A stretch of DNA of 64,000 bases from Pleurostoma richardsiae (lineage: Eukaryota > Ascomycota > Sordariomycetes > Calosphaeriales > Pleurostomataceae), in assembly GCA_030052745.1 (NCBI GenBank), contig JANBVO010000006.1, positions 62,001 to 126,000 of the forward strand, written 5' to 3'. This document shows, one piece after another, positions 1 through 11,366 of this stretch (position 1 is the stretch's first letter; every line of letters starts with the position of its first letter). A model generated the notes under the pieces. That model did not search any database. It was not told the origin of the DNA and was given only the letters and a program-made list of their open reading frames with translations. Position numbers and translations under genes: made by a program.

Positions 1-849
1 CGTCTGGACCACGCCCGCAATTGTAGCAACATTGCGGCTGGAGCCAAGTTGTCTCATCTTGACCTGGGCCACGTCACAGTGACTACGAGATCATTGTGAG
101 GAGGCTGCTTTTGATCAAACAAGTTGCTTGCTGCCTCCCTTCCACAGTCCATTCTGTGTGCCGATTCATTCATCGGAGCCCCATGATATAGACACCTGGG
201 TGACAGCAGTCAGGGAAAGGCACAAACTGATCTTGTGAGCTCGAGCCAGGTGCTTCTGGACCAGCACAGAACGGTGAGATAGTATGTATGGGAACGGCAT
301 CTGTAGTCGGAAAATTGATGATATTAACAGCGACATGAGACCTGTCACAGTCCGGAGACGGCCCTGCGGGTTTGAACACAACTGAGGATCGTCCCATGAT
401 TTGTCGGATATCGGATCGACAACCTCACACCTTTTGTCCAGTTGTGGAAGGTACTGGAGGTGGTGACTATAAGCTTCTCTGCACCGGCAGAAACCTTATT
501 CACACGGGCAATTTCGGTGGGGTCGCACAACACGTCGCCACACTTTGACGCGTTTCCAGGCGTAAAGTGCACCGTGCCTATTCAGCACAATGATACAAAA
601 CCAGCTTCTGACGAAGTGACACAACTCGGCCCCTCCTCACCATAGATCTCCCTCTGATTTCGATTCCCCACCAACTGTCAAGATCGTTTCTGAAAGAGGT
701 CAGAACACCCCGGTCCGTCCGACCCAGAATTACTACTCCACGATCGCTACGGATTTACGTGCCGTCGGGAGCCTGCAGAGATCGACCACACCATCGCAAG
801 CCTGCTTAAAGCCTCCGGTCACTTGCGCCAACCTCAGTGGAAAGCTAAC
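1..849. other. Intergenic, no gene recognised
   Basis: No reading frame here looks like a conserved protein. The last part is the upstream region of the NSE2 gene. A TTG codon at 823 is in frame with that gene but is not taken as the start because an ATG follows at 850. Confidence 0.6.
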
Positions 850-2153
850 ATGTCGTCGCGGAGAGGTCTCCTCTCCAGCTCGCGGCGCGCCGAGCACTCC
901 TCAGCAGCCGCCTCCGCGTCCCGGCCAGGACGCTCGTCAGGGGCCGCAGAGCTGCCGCCCTACGAGCCGCCATCCTTCCCCCTGAACGAGACCGCAACGA
1001 GGGCGCTCGCGGAGATATCTAACAACCGCGACACCAAGACCTACGAGAAGCACCTGAAGAACTCCGCCCAGTTCCTGCGCGAGAGCGTCGGCGCGGTCAA
1101 CGACCGCCTCGGGATGCGGAGGCTCCACGTCGACCAGCTCGCGGGGAAGAAGGACGCGAACGAGGAGAAGGCCGCCGCCTACGAGACCGCGCGCGAGATC
1201 TATGAGAGGCTGGACCCGGACGTGTCCGACCTGTCGACCCGGTCGGAGGCTGCACTGCGCGAGGTCATCGACATGCAGATTCAGTTACACGACGAGAACG
1301 AGGTGATTTCGGCTCTGGCTGAGGAAGTGCGGGCGCGCCAGGAGCGGGCTCTCACGGAGAGGCGTGCCCGTGAGGTGGAGCGAGGCAGCGATGATGATGC
1401 CGAGATGGAGGATGTGTTGGAAGAGCCCGTCGCCGTCACCGGTGTTGTGGAGCTCCTGAAGAGCGGGCGGGAGGCTAAGGCTGCGGACTACAACAAGCTC
1501 GGCATGTACGAGAAGTATGGACTCAACAACGACTACGTCTCGTTCAAGAAGACATGGCACGACGCGGTGAATCAGGATAATGAGGTTCCACTGCCAGATG
1601 CTACGACATGGTTCGAGGACTCTGGGCGCTCCCGTGCCAAGGGAAAAGGGCGTGGCCGTGGACGGAAGACACAGGCTAACGACGACGACGATGACATCGT
1701 CGTGGAAAGGGAGGTGATAAGTTACACCTGCCCGCTAACGTTAATGCCATTCAAGGAGCCGTATAGCAACAAGTTGTGCAAGCACACATTTGAGAAGGAC
1801 GCCATTCTCGGCATGATCCGCCAGAGCCACGGTGTTGTGAGGTGTCCACAGACTGGGTGTAGTCAGGTGAGTGAATCTACAACATACACGCTACGCCCGC
1901 GAATGGACGTTCAAAGCTAATATTTGAACGCCAGACGCTGCGGGCAAGCGACTTTTATCTCGACGATCTCATCATGCGGAAGATGAAACGCGCGGAGCAG
2001 GCACAGCGACGTGGCGTCGAGTATACCTCGGATATTGAGCCTGAGGAGGACCCTGACACTAGCATGGTTGTCGAGGGGTCGAGGAATATAAAGACGGAGC
2101 CGCGCGGCAGAGGCCGGCCTCGTCGGGTCGCAGAGGATGTGGACGACGACTAG
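850..2153 (+). CDS. NSE2: SUMO E3 ligase Nse2/Mms21 (Smc5/6 complex)
   Basis: Predicted 411-residue protein in two exons, 850-1866 and 1935-2153. The 68-base intron has a GTGAGT donor and a CCAG acceptor and keeps the frame. The C-terminal part carries an SP-RING zinc finger at about residues 294-339: CPLT, then CKH, then CPxxGC. SP-RING proteins of this kind are E3 SUMO ligases, and Nse2 works in the nucleus docked on the Smc5/6 complex during DNA repair. The N-terminal half is rich in charged helix (about 60-190), as expected for the Smc5-binding coiled coil. A basic RGRGR stretch precedes the finger and an acidic tail with an RGRGRP patch follows it. ATG 850 is the first ATG of the frame and has AACA in front of it. 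The family call rests on the finger; a Siz/PIAS ligase is less likely because no SAP or PINIT domain is seen. Confidence 0.87.
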
Positions 2154-3188
2154 AGAGCGTTGGCCCATCGCAAACGACGATGACCTAGTGTCGCGGAAAG
2201 TCGCCGCTCAAGTCCTCGGTGACGGTCCCTGGCATCCCTCCGCTGAGATAAGCACGGTATGCGCGGCCGTTGGATCAGAGCTGCTGAAGCAGCCTCAGGA
2301 CTTTGAAAGGCCAAGGCATGTGGCACCTCACTTAGAGTGGTTCTCTAGAGCCGTCTTGGAAGCTTGATGATGACCGAGCTTCATATTACACACAGCCGCG
2401 TGCCTTAGTCTCGTGTGGAGGCTGCGGAGAGGCGGAGGCGGAGTCCCCAGCCAAAAGCATGTGAAGCTTACCGGCTCGCGGAGTAGGTGGTTAAACAGCG
2501 ACCGGGGCTCATCCGGACAGAGACAACCCCAGTAAGCGGTTACCGCTTGGGTGTCCCGCATTTAGTTATAGAGAATGATCACTAATTAGCAAGATACTCC
2601 TTGGGCCGTGAGAGTATTCTTCCTATGCACTCCTGGGATGACTATCGAAATACCTATGAGAGCGGCCGGTTCCGTTCCTGTCAGAGACTGAGGCTCCGAG
2701 TAGTGTACTCCTAGAGAACGATGCAAGTTCCGGCGTAAAGAGGCACATGAAGCCCCTAATGACGCACTAGGGACCCGAATATGTGGGGGAGCAGGGGTCA
2801 TTCGGGCAGCGCCCGCAACAAATGGCATGTGAAGGTGCTGAGAAATGTCCCTCGGAGGCCGGGGGGCGCTACTGGGTTGACCGTCCGGGATCCGCCCGCC
2901 GCCAATGAGTGGAATGCCTCGGCACCTTGGTAAGTTCAATGCCCGCTCGTCAGCAAAGAAAGCCTTCGGCGAGAGGGTAACACTGCTGGCACGAATCTTA
3001 CCTTGACTTCTTCGAAACGTTCCCGAGGTCCTGTGCTGTTTGCCGCATCCAGTGTAGCATCCCTCGTGCTTTAAATACACTCCATATCCCGAAACGCTTC
3101 TTGTTGTGTACCGACTTGTTTACTCTGCCTCATCCGACCTCTCGCCACGCGATCGATACCCTTGAGACGCTATACTTTCACAGACAAG
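2154..3188. other. Intergenic, no gene recognised
   Basis: About 1 kb between NSE2 and the thiolase gene, in the same orientation. The longest open frame (minus strand, 2586-3080) has no recognisable motif. The right end should hold the thiolase promoter. Confidence 0.6.
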
Positions 3189-4700
3189 ATGGGTGGTAAG
3201 CGACACATAAACATCGTCTGGGTCTTTGAAGCCGGTCGGCTAACGGAGAGGCAGCTCTGGATAGACTATCACAGATTGGCGGTCAGCTTGCTGGCAAGTC
3301 CAGCGGCAAGGCCAAGATCCTGGAGAAGAACCCCGACGATGTAAGTCCTGTTTTCCCTGCGCTCGTCCCCGACCAGGTATTGGCTTCCTCGAGATATGGG
3401 AACGCTAAACAGCCTGTCTCTCTCCGCTCAGATCGTCGTGACCGCATGTCTCCGCACAGCCTTCGCCCGGGGCGGCAAGGGCTCCTTCAAAGACACCCAG
3501 GCCTCGGACCTCATGGCCGGCGCGCTGCAGGGCATCCTCGAGCGCTCCAAGATCGACCCCAGCCTGGTTGAAGACATCGTCGTCGGCACCGTACTGGCCC
3601 CCGGCGGCGGCGCCACCGAGATGCGCGCCGCCAGCCTGGTCGCCGGCTTCCCCGAGTCCACCGCCGTGCACACCCTGAACCGGCAGTGCTCGTCCGGCCT
3701 GCAGGCCTGCGTCGACATCGCCAACGCCATCAAGACCGGCATGATCGAGGTCGGCATCGGCGCAGGCGTCGAGAGCATGAGCACGCAGTACGGGTATGTT
3801 CACTAATCACCGCCCCCCCCCTCCCCCCCCCCCCCCATCTCCCCGTTCTGGTCTTCGCGTGAAATGCGAGGCCCGCGGCTGACAATCATCTCCATTCACA
3901 GCCCCCAGGCCGTGACCGAGTTCTCCGAGCTTCTCGAGTCTCACCCCGAGGCCGCCAACTGCAAGGTGCCCATGGGTGTTCTGTCGGAGCAGATGGCCAA
4001 GGACCGCAATATCGCCCGTACGGCGCAAGACGCCTTCGCCGCGGCGTCGTACCAGAAGGCGGCCAAGGCGCAGGCGGAGGGCCTGTTCAAGGAGGAGATC
4101 CTGCCGCTCAAGGTCAAGGTGGAGGACCTCAAGACGGGCGAGGTTAAGGAGGTGGTCGTGGACAAGGACGAGGGCGTGCGGCCCGGCGTGACGGCCGAGT
4201 CCCTCGGCAAGATCAAGGCGTCCTTCGCCAAGGACGGCAGCATCCACGCCGGCAACGCCAGCCAGATCAGCGACGGCGCCGCGGCGGTGCTGCTGATGAA
4301 GCGGTCGACGGCCGAGCGGCTGGGGCAGACCATCCTGGGCAAGTTCGTCAACGCCAGCGTCGTGGGCGTCAAACCCCTGCTGATGGGCATCGGCCCCTGG
4401 AAGGCGATCCCCAAGGTGTTCGAGATCACCGGCATCACCAAGGAGGACGTCGACATCTTCGAGATCAACGAGGCCTTCGCCAGCCAGTGCCTGTGGTGCG
4501 CCAACGAGCTGGGCATCCCCGCCGAGAAGATCAACCCCAAGGGCGGCGCCATCGCTTTCGGCCACCCGCTGGGCTGCACGGGCGCCAGGCAGGTGTCGAC
4601 GCTGCTGTACGAGCTGAGGAGGACGGGCCAGAAGGTCGGCGTGACGAGCATGTGCATCGGCACCGGCATGGGCATGGCTGCCGTCTGGGTTGCGGAGTAG
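3189..4700 (+). CDS. POT1: Peroxisomal 3-ketoacyl-CoA thiolase (PTS2 type)
   Basis: Predicted 417-residue thiolase, the last enzyme of fatty-acid beta-oxidation: 3-ketoacyl-CoA plus CoA gives acetyl-CoA and a shortened acyl-CoA. Exons are 3189-3195, 3255-3340, 3432-3793 and 3902-4700; phases agree at each junction. The first coding exon is only seven bases. Joined to exon 2 it gives the N-terminus MGALDRLSQIGGQL, in which RLSQIGGQL (residues 6-14) fits the PTS2 peroxisomal signal R-L-x5-Q-L. Catalytic residues visible are Cys117 (NRQCSSG), His373 (GHPLGCTG) and Cys403 (CIGTGMG). Length matches peroxisomal thiolases, and a cytosolic acetyl-CoA acetyltransferase would lack the PTS2. The third intron contains a long C tract (3813-3836). 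It ends tail-to-tail with the ornithine cyclodeaminase-like gene, 223 bases away. Confidence 0.93.
3813..3836 (+). repeat. Poly-C tract inside thiolase intron 3
   Basis: Twenty-four bases of C with a single T at 3822, between the GTATGT donor at 3794 and the acceptor at 3901. Length in the assembly may be uncertain because homopolymers are error prone; it lies outside the coding exons. Confidence 0.9.
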
Positions 4701-4923
4701 AATATCTTGGTGGTTTGCCCTTTTTTTTGCATCTGAGGGAGAGGGATACACTGTAGTATTATTTGGTCTGGCTGATTCATCACAATATACCAGAAGTCCC
4801 AAATGTCCATCGCCATGCAATTATAATCATGAATCTATCGTGCACATCAGAACTGCCTGCCTAATTCGGACACGGTTGAAAGAAATCCGACGTCGACTGC
4901 GGCACGTCAGGCACGGCGGCCTC

Positions 4924-6478
4924 CTAGAACCCCTCGATGTGGCTGCCCACGCCCTTCTCTTTCGCGAACTGAATTAGATGCATGCCCACCGTCAAGTCCA
5001 TCAGCCCCAGCCCCACGCTCTTGTAAATGACGTTACCGTACTGCAGCCACCGCGCCAGGTGGTCGTCCTTTGCCTTCTGCGTGTCCACCGAGCCCTGGCT
5101 AGCCGTCCTCTTGTGCGCAAGCGAGGGCCGCTTTCGGCTCGGCGACGACGCCCGGCTCGATGCCGCGGTCGACGTGCCCGCATCCGACGCGAAGATGCTC
5201 GACATAGACCGCCCCGAGCTGATGTCCAGCTGTTCGAATTCGCTGGAGGGGATGCTGAGGTTGCTGCTGGAGAAGCTGTTGCTGTCGGAGAGCTCCTCCT
5301 CGTGCGCGATCCTATGGAGCATGACGAGCTCGCCCAGCCTAGGTTAACGGTTAGCAACACCGCCGGGAGCTCCATGGGACGGGGAAAGACATACTCAACC
5401 AACTGCCGCGGCGACAGCCCCGCTGCAATGACCTCTCCCGCCTCCTTCATCGCACCATCCAGAGTATCAACAACGATAACGCCGCCCTCGGGCGCATGCT
5501 TGTGGTAGTGGCGGTGCCCGCTCTCGTGCACTCTCGTCGCCTGCCTCAGCAGCTCAACGGGCAGCTCAGCCATGCGGGGCGTGTAGCTGCCGACGGCGAC
5601 GATCAGCCGGCCCTTCTTGCGGCCCTCGCGGGACGTTAGCAGGCTGGCGTCGAACAATGCCTGCGTGCTCGGCGTGCAGCAAAAGATCACATCGGCGCCG
5701 CGGACCTGTTCTCGCTGTAGCCGGGGGTACTCGTTGTACTGGGGCGTGAGGATGGAGATGGCGGCCTCGCTCCAGCCTTCGCGTGCCTTGATGTGCGGGG
5801 GCGTGCTGTATAGCCGCTTGAGGATGGCCTTGCAGCTCTCAGAGAAGCGACGGTTGATGATGTTGACGTGGCGGATGGTCGAGCCGCGCATCATGAGCGC
5901 CAGCCGGATGTGCCAGTAGGCCTGCTCGCCACAGCCGAAGACCGTGATGGTGCGCACGTGGTGCCGCCGGATGAGGAGGCATGTCGAGGCCAGCGCAGTG
6001 CGGAAGGCCGTCAGGGTGCTCGCGTGCAGGATGCCGACGGGATTGCCCGTCTCGGAGAAGAGGGTTATGGCACCGGTCGGTCGTGCGACAGGCTTGACCT
6101 CGTCGGGGTCCAGACAATCGTCTGATGGAGGGGTAAGGGTGATAACTGGATAACCGCGGAGTTAGCAATACTGTGCAGGTCCGCACGCATATCGTTGACC
6201 GAGGATCCCCCTCCCATCCTCTTGGCATCTATCTCACCCTTGATTCCTACGCCTGCGGGGCTGCAGGACGGCATGAACAATGTCGTCGCGCCAGTCTTGG
6301 AAGACTGTATCGTCGTGCGGTGCGGCTGTTCCATGTGCCCATCCTCGCTGTCCTGGATCCCGTTGGAGTAGTCATGAAGCGCCGATCGTAATGCGTCCTG
6401 GAAGGACAAGAGCTCGTCCAAGGTGAGGTTCTCGAGCACCTCCTTGACCTGGTCGTCTGTGAGGACAGAAAGAGCCAT
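4924..6478 (-). CDS. Ornithine cyclodeaminase / mu-crystallin family protein
   Basis: Predicted 468-residue protein in three exons (minus strand): 6478-6238, 6145-5395 and 5338-4924, with introns of 92 and 56 bases in agreeing phase. The central part has the family's Rossmann fold: VFGCGEQAYWHIRLAL, followed by HVNIINR, then VIFCCTPST and LIVAVGSYTPRMAEL. The family includes NAD-dependent ornithine cyclodeaminases, mu-crystallin (ketimine reductase) and opine-type enzymes; the true substrate cannot be read from sequence. Compared with bacterial members it carries a serine-rich insertion of about 80 residues in the last exon (SSSNLS to RTASQGS), likely disordered. ATG 6478 begins MALSVLTDDQV, the usual fungal start; the frame stays open upstream but is not conserved. 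It is about 32 kb from the siderophore genes, so I do not link it to ornithine supply for them. Confidence 0.85.
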
Positions 6479-7707
6479 GGTATTCGGAACAAGGAAGAAA
6501 TGCCCAGACGCCCACCCCTCAGGTGATTGTTTCGCACTAGTCGGAGACAAGAGCTCGATCTCTTGGGAATTAAGCAAACGGTTGGATTAGTTCAGAATAG
6601 CAAAGTCTTGTCCTCCTGGGCACTGGGTCGCCAAGGTCTCTCGGCTTGTCTTGGGTTTCTCTGGGCTGCTCGTGATCGCGATGCTGTTCTCTTGGGGCTC
6701 CTCCACCTACAGTTTATTCTAAGAGTAGGTAATGAACGTAGGGAAATGCAAACTGGGAAATGGTGCAGCGGACGTCAAGTCTCTCCACCTCCTCAGAGAT
6801 AGCGGTCGGTGATCGCGCCTCGGCTGATATCAAGTGCGGCTGCCAAGAGGGTTCCTCGGGGCGACTACGGCGGCAAGAGAAGGGAAGCCCTCAATCCCTT
6901 TGTAAGCTCACCGAAATGGTCCCTGCAAGGGAAGCATACGTCACCGCGGGCCCGACGTTCCGATTTCTGGGGTATTCCTTCCGTAAGCCTCTGGCTTTGC
7001 GTTGCAGCAGGGGAAAATTCTTTTCTGAGATGTGGAAGGCGCTTGTCTTGATCGGACCTTTTGAGGATGGTGAGAGACGCCATCACATCGTGTCTGACTT
7101 GGCGGTTCCGGAACTTCTGTTAGGGGGCGACCAATGATCGCGCTGGTTCTGCCGCTAGATAGGCGTTCGCCTGGTATCGGACTAACAGCCAGAGCCAGCA
7201 TTACCCCGTCTCGACTCTCGTTAGCCCGAGCCTATGTCGCTAGCTAGGAACATTCGGAACACAAAGGATGGAATGGGGCTCAAGATCGTCTAAACGCAGT
7301 GGGGTTGTGGAGGGGTAGATGTTTGACGGGAGCTAAGAACGACGACGACGACAATGGAAGCAGTCGTAGAATCCAATCGCAAACCTCTCTGTCAACATAA
7401 CCGCCATGCAGCGGATGAGGAAGACGACCCAATGTGAGACTATGATCAGCAACGCACCTCAACGAAGCCAATGTCTCTTTACGCAGGAGGGCGCAACCAT
7501 ACACCAATTGGTAGTCGCACCGAAAGGGAGCACGCGCGGTCGAGATAATTCAAGACTGACATTCCACGATTATCATGATGTGCTATCCAAAAGCCTCATG
7601 GGAAATGATGCCACGCTCTGCCCGAACCTGTACTCCACGCGGTATCCGTGCTCAGTTCACACCAGTCCGACCCGAGACTCACCTTACCAAGCGAGACACA
7701 CGATGAA
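6479..7707. other. Intergenic, no gene recognised
   Basis: About 1.2 kb between the start of the cyclodeaminase-like gene and the stop of the carbonic anhydrase gene, both on the minus strand. It should contain the promoter of the former and the 3' end of the latter. No conserved frame was seen. Confidence 0.55.
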
Positions 7708-8588
7708 TCACCGAGTGGCCATGGTCGCGTTGCTCCCGCGGAAGACCAGCATGGCATGATTGCCCCGGACGACGTCCCCGCCGTCCGAGCCGCCGAACTT
7801 GCCCTTCCCGCCGCCGGTGCCCAGGCCCATGTCCCTGATCTTGCCGCTGGCGAGGTCGAACAGGCACCCGTGCACCTGGAGCCCCCGGTCGCGGATCGCC
7901 TCCTGGATGGCGTAGTTCGCCATGAGCACCTTGACGCCGGCGTCGACGTTGAGCTCCGCGATGCGCACGCTGCGCGCCCGGTCGTCCCGGATCGAGGCGA
8001 GCTCGTCCGCGTGCGCCGCCCGCACGGCCTTGAGAGGCGTCAACCAGGTGTCGAGGACGCCGCCGACCCGCGCGTCGGACAGGGCGGCCGCGGCGCCGCC
8101 GCAGGCCGAGTGCCCGCACAGCACGACGTGCTCCACCTTCAAGTGGACGACCGCATACTCGATCACCGCTGAGGTGTTGATGTCGGTCGGCGAGATGATG
8201 TTGGCAATGTTACGATGCACGAAGACGTCGCCCGGCTGCAGGCCTAGGATGGTCGTCTCTGGACAGCGGGAGTCGGAGCAGCCTAGCCACACTGGGTTTT
8301 GTGATCTCTTGTTAGTCTCGAGTGTCTTATCCGCAGGTCGAGGGAGGATGCCCATGAAAGGGGGGGAAAGGACAACTCACGAATGGTTGGTGATTGGCCA
8401 TCGGCTAGCTTAGGGAAGAACTGCGGATTTTGGTGACCCTTATAACCGGCCCATGCCGCATTCGAGCTCAAGGCGTACTGGTAGGTGTCCTCTGCGAGTT
8501 CTCGTTGGCTGTTAGCAGTGCCGTCTCACCGCCTCGCGGCACGCGAGTGGCCGAACCCCCCCTCGGACAACTTACGATCGTGCGACAT
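7708..8588 (-). CDS. Beta-class carbonic anhydrase
   Basis: Predicted 238-residue enzyme that interconverts CO2 and bicarbonate. Exons on the minus strand: 8588-8576 (13 bases, MSHD plus one base), about 8500-8381, and 8291-7708. Zinc ligands typical of the beta class are visible: Cys49 in CSDSR, and His105 and Cys108 in CGHSACGG; Asp51 and Arg53 form the usual dyad. The motif LGLQPGDVFVHRNIAN is strongly conserved in fungal members. No mitochondrial presequence is obvious, so a cytosolic enzyme like yeast Nce103 is likely. The acceptor of the first intron is uncertain: a GAG ending at 8501 and a CAG ending at 8492 both keep the frame and differ by three residues. Confidence 0.92.
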
Positions 8589-9845
8589 TTTGAAGGAACA
8601 ATGCGAAGCCTGCCAAGGACAGCTCAAGGAAGGGGGTATCAGGGAAATATAAGCAACAGAAGAGCTCCAGCACGTCTATTACTGAGCGAGGGATTTTCGG
8701 CTCAGCCCGACCTGCCAACCGAGCCAGATATCTGGTGACGATGCCGAAACCCCCGTCAATGCCGGCGGTGGGGAGTGGACTAGATGAATGGGTCCAACAA
8801 AGCGCGGGCGCAGAGGTGATATTTCAAGGCAACGGGGAAGCTGTGTCGTTAAATTCACAGATAACCGCCAAGGAGCTTAAGGGAGTTGGAAATGAGGCTT
8901 GCTAACGAGCACGAGAGGCTTATCGCGCAGCCAAGCCGTGGGACAAGGATTGAAGGAAGCAAGGGAAGAGATGTTGACAACAGACCGAGGATGGATCACG
9001 AACACTCGGCATCGATGGGGGGAACATCGTCGTAAAATAAGATGGGATCCTTGAGCCTTATCAAGGATACTTACCTGGGCACTTGGGATGAAACCCGTCC
9101 CAGATAAAGGAGGCTGTCACCATGGATGATTGGGAACTCCATTACCCGGGCGAAAATGCAGTTAGCCACAAAGTGTTGAGGCTCGAAATGGGAAAGGAGT
9201 CGATAAGGACAGGAGCTTGGACATCTGCCAGGAAACCTTTCAAACGCGGCTCCGGACGGACCTCCTGCTTTCAACTTGGGGAGCCGGCCAACTGTCCCTG
9301 CCATCTCCTGTGAATCCTGTGATGCTTCACAAGCCAGGGTCTTATTTTGAATCAGTGCCTGTTTTGCCCTTGGGGAATCCGATATGAAATGTATCGAGTT
9401 TCGACATAGGCACCAATGATCTCCCTCATTTATGCCACGGTCTTAGTGCACGGGATGGTGGGGGACCAGGGAGTTGCCGACAAGGGCCGGGCTCTGTGAT
9501 ATTGCTCGCCTAATATAGCTTCCCCGGTAGCTCCGAAACCCACCTTCACTCACCGTTTAAGGTACCCTGTGCCTGGTGACAACGGCGATCTTTCAATGGT
9601 GTCGCATTACGAAGAGCCACCGTCTTAGACGAGCAGCCAGTTAGACCCTACAAGTCTCCGCCGTAGTGTAGATAAGGTTCACAAAGTTCACGAGTTTGCA
9701 TACAGTATCACCAAGCTGCTACGAATCAAGCCGGCATCATAATCAAGTGACTCAATTGTGCCCGTAATCGTTTTGGTATGTCCACAAGACGCCGTAACTG
9801 ACCAGAGAAACACCGCAACCATGAATGCCGCTAAACTGAAGACCT
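8589..9845. other. Intergenic, no gene recognised
   Basis: About 1.26 kb between the carbonic anhydrase start and the 3' end of the eL8 gene. It should hold the anhydrase promoter and leader. Short frames such as minus-strand 9071-9304 show no motif. Confidence 0.55.
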
Positions 9846-10970
9846 TTAGACCTTGATGGCGGTCTCGATAGCCTTCTTCTTCTTCTCCTCGTGCTTCTGG
9901 GCCTTGAAGCCCATGATGCCACCACCCCAGTGCCGCCTGGCCTGGTCATGCTGGGCCATGAAGCCGTCCTTGACTGCAGTGACGAGCTTGGAGAGCTCAG
10001 TCTTGTCCTCGGAGCGGACCTCGGTAAGGGCGAGAACGGCAGCAGTCTAAGAATAATAGGTCAATATTGGCACTTGCGAAAGCTGGGGTGTCCTGCCTCA
10101 CCTTCTTGTGAACGACAGTGCCGAGTCTAGCCTTGCCCTTGATAATAGCGTAAGGGACGCCCATCTTCTTGCACAGAGAAGGCAGGAAGATGACAAGCTC
10201 GATGGGGTCAACATCGTTGGGGATCAGGACCAGAGAGGCCTTCTTGTTCTCGATCAGGCCAACAACGTGGTTCAGGCCGTACTTGACAACGTAGGGCTTC
10301 TTGCTGACATCCTCCTTCTTCTTGCCCTCCTTGATGGCGGTTGCCTCCTTCAGGAGACGCTCCTTCTTCTCGGCCTTAGTCTCAGGGCGGTACTTGTTCA
10401 AGAGCTTGAAGGTCTGGGCGGCGGTGTTCTTGTCGAGGACGTGCTGGAACTGGGCGATCATGGGAGGGACCTTCAACCGCAATTGGAGGATCTTCTTCTG
10501 CCTCTGGAGGCGGATGTACTCGGGCCACTTCACCATGCGAGACAGGTTCCGGCGGGGCTGGATGTCCTGGCCGATACCGAAGTTCTTGGGGCGCTTCTCG
10601 ATGAGGGGGTTCTAATACGTACGGTCAGTTCGAGCTACCGGGCGCAAGATTAGAGCGCTGTACTGACCTTAGGGGCCTTCTTGGAGCCAGCCTTTCCCTG
10701 AGGGAAAGGGGCCGCAGCCACCTTCTTGCCGGACTTGGGAGGCTATCATTGAGGAAAGAAGACATCAGTAAATGTGTTACATTGACTGCAGTCTTCCTTG
10801 AACTCTAAAGAGCTAGCGAGGGTGGCATTTCTGCACACCCAGTGCTGAGCTCAAGCCATGTCTTCACCTGCGAACAGAGTCGACAGGCGGAAAAGCTATG
10901 CGTCTCGACAGTGCGAGAGCATGCAATTGTGCGCGCAAGGCGCGATGCGACTGGATCATCTGCTTACCAT
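9846..10970 (-). CDS. RPL8: 60S ribosomal protein eL8 (L7a/L8)
   Basis: Predicted 262-residue ribosomal protein in four exons on the minus strand: 10970-10968, 10742-10668, 10611-10102 and 10046-9846. The first exon is the start codon alone, followed directly by a GTAAGC donor; the 225-base first intron ends at 10743. The spliced product begins [20 protein letters not shown]. Diagnostic stretches are [36 protein letters not shown] and [14 protein letters not shown] (the L7Ae-type RNA-binding core), and the C-terminus [12 protein letters not shown]. The protein binds 25S rRNA in the large subunit. It is divergent from NCS6 across 396 bases. A telobox-like site lies 126 bases upstream of the start. 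Confidence 0.96.
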
Positions 10971-11366
10971 GGTTGTCGATGTGGTCGGGTCTCGGGGTCG
11001 ATGTTGTCGGGCCTGCGAACCTCGAGAAAAAGTTGGGCGATGGAGGACAGAAAAGAACCGCGAAATTTCCTGCGATTGTGTGAGATTTCATTTCTCTAGG
11101 GTTTGGTGGGGTCTGGCGACGGTAACGACGCGCTAAAACTAAATCGGATAAGCTCCGCTGCTCTTGACTGCCAGTGCACGTGCCTTCACAGGTGACGGCA
11201 AACTGCCCAAATGGGCCTGAGTGACTCAAGAAAGGAACTTCGAACTCGACCCTCGGGAAATATGCAAGTTGTTCATGGAAGATACCTATCAATACGAGTA
11301 ACTACAGACTGGTTGTTCTGGTCCTAGGCTTGCCTATACTGTGTGCCCTACCTCCGACGGGAAACG
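10971..11366. promoter_or_regulatory. Shared upstream region of RPL8 and NCS6
   Basis: The two genes point away from each other across 396 bases, so this interval must contain both promoters. The only motif I can name in it is the telobox at 11096-11104. Confidence 0.6.
11096..11104 (-). promoter_or_regulatory. Telobox-like site upstream of RPL8
   Basis: CTAGGGTTT on the plus strand, AAACCCTAG on the minus strand. Telobox motifs bound by Tbf1-type factors are common in ribosomal protein gene promoters of many fungi. Position relative to the start codon fits, but a single 9-base match is weak evidence. Confidence 0.45.

Noticed and set aside
2586-3080. 164-residue open frame on the minus strand
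   Set aside because: No conserved motif, no start context and no splice partners; treated as chance.
3807-4820. 337-residue open frame on the minus strand
   Set aside because: It lies opposite the thiolase exons and is rich in residues produced by reverse reading of GC-rich codons; no family motif.
10743-10967. Possible C/D snoRNA in the eL8 intron, since this gene hosts snoRNAs in animals
   Set aside because: No convincing TGATGA C box paired with a CTGA D box was found on the coding strand.
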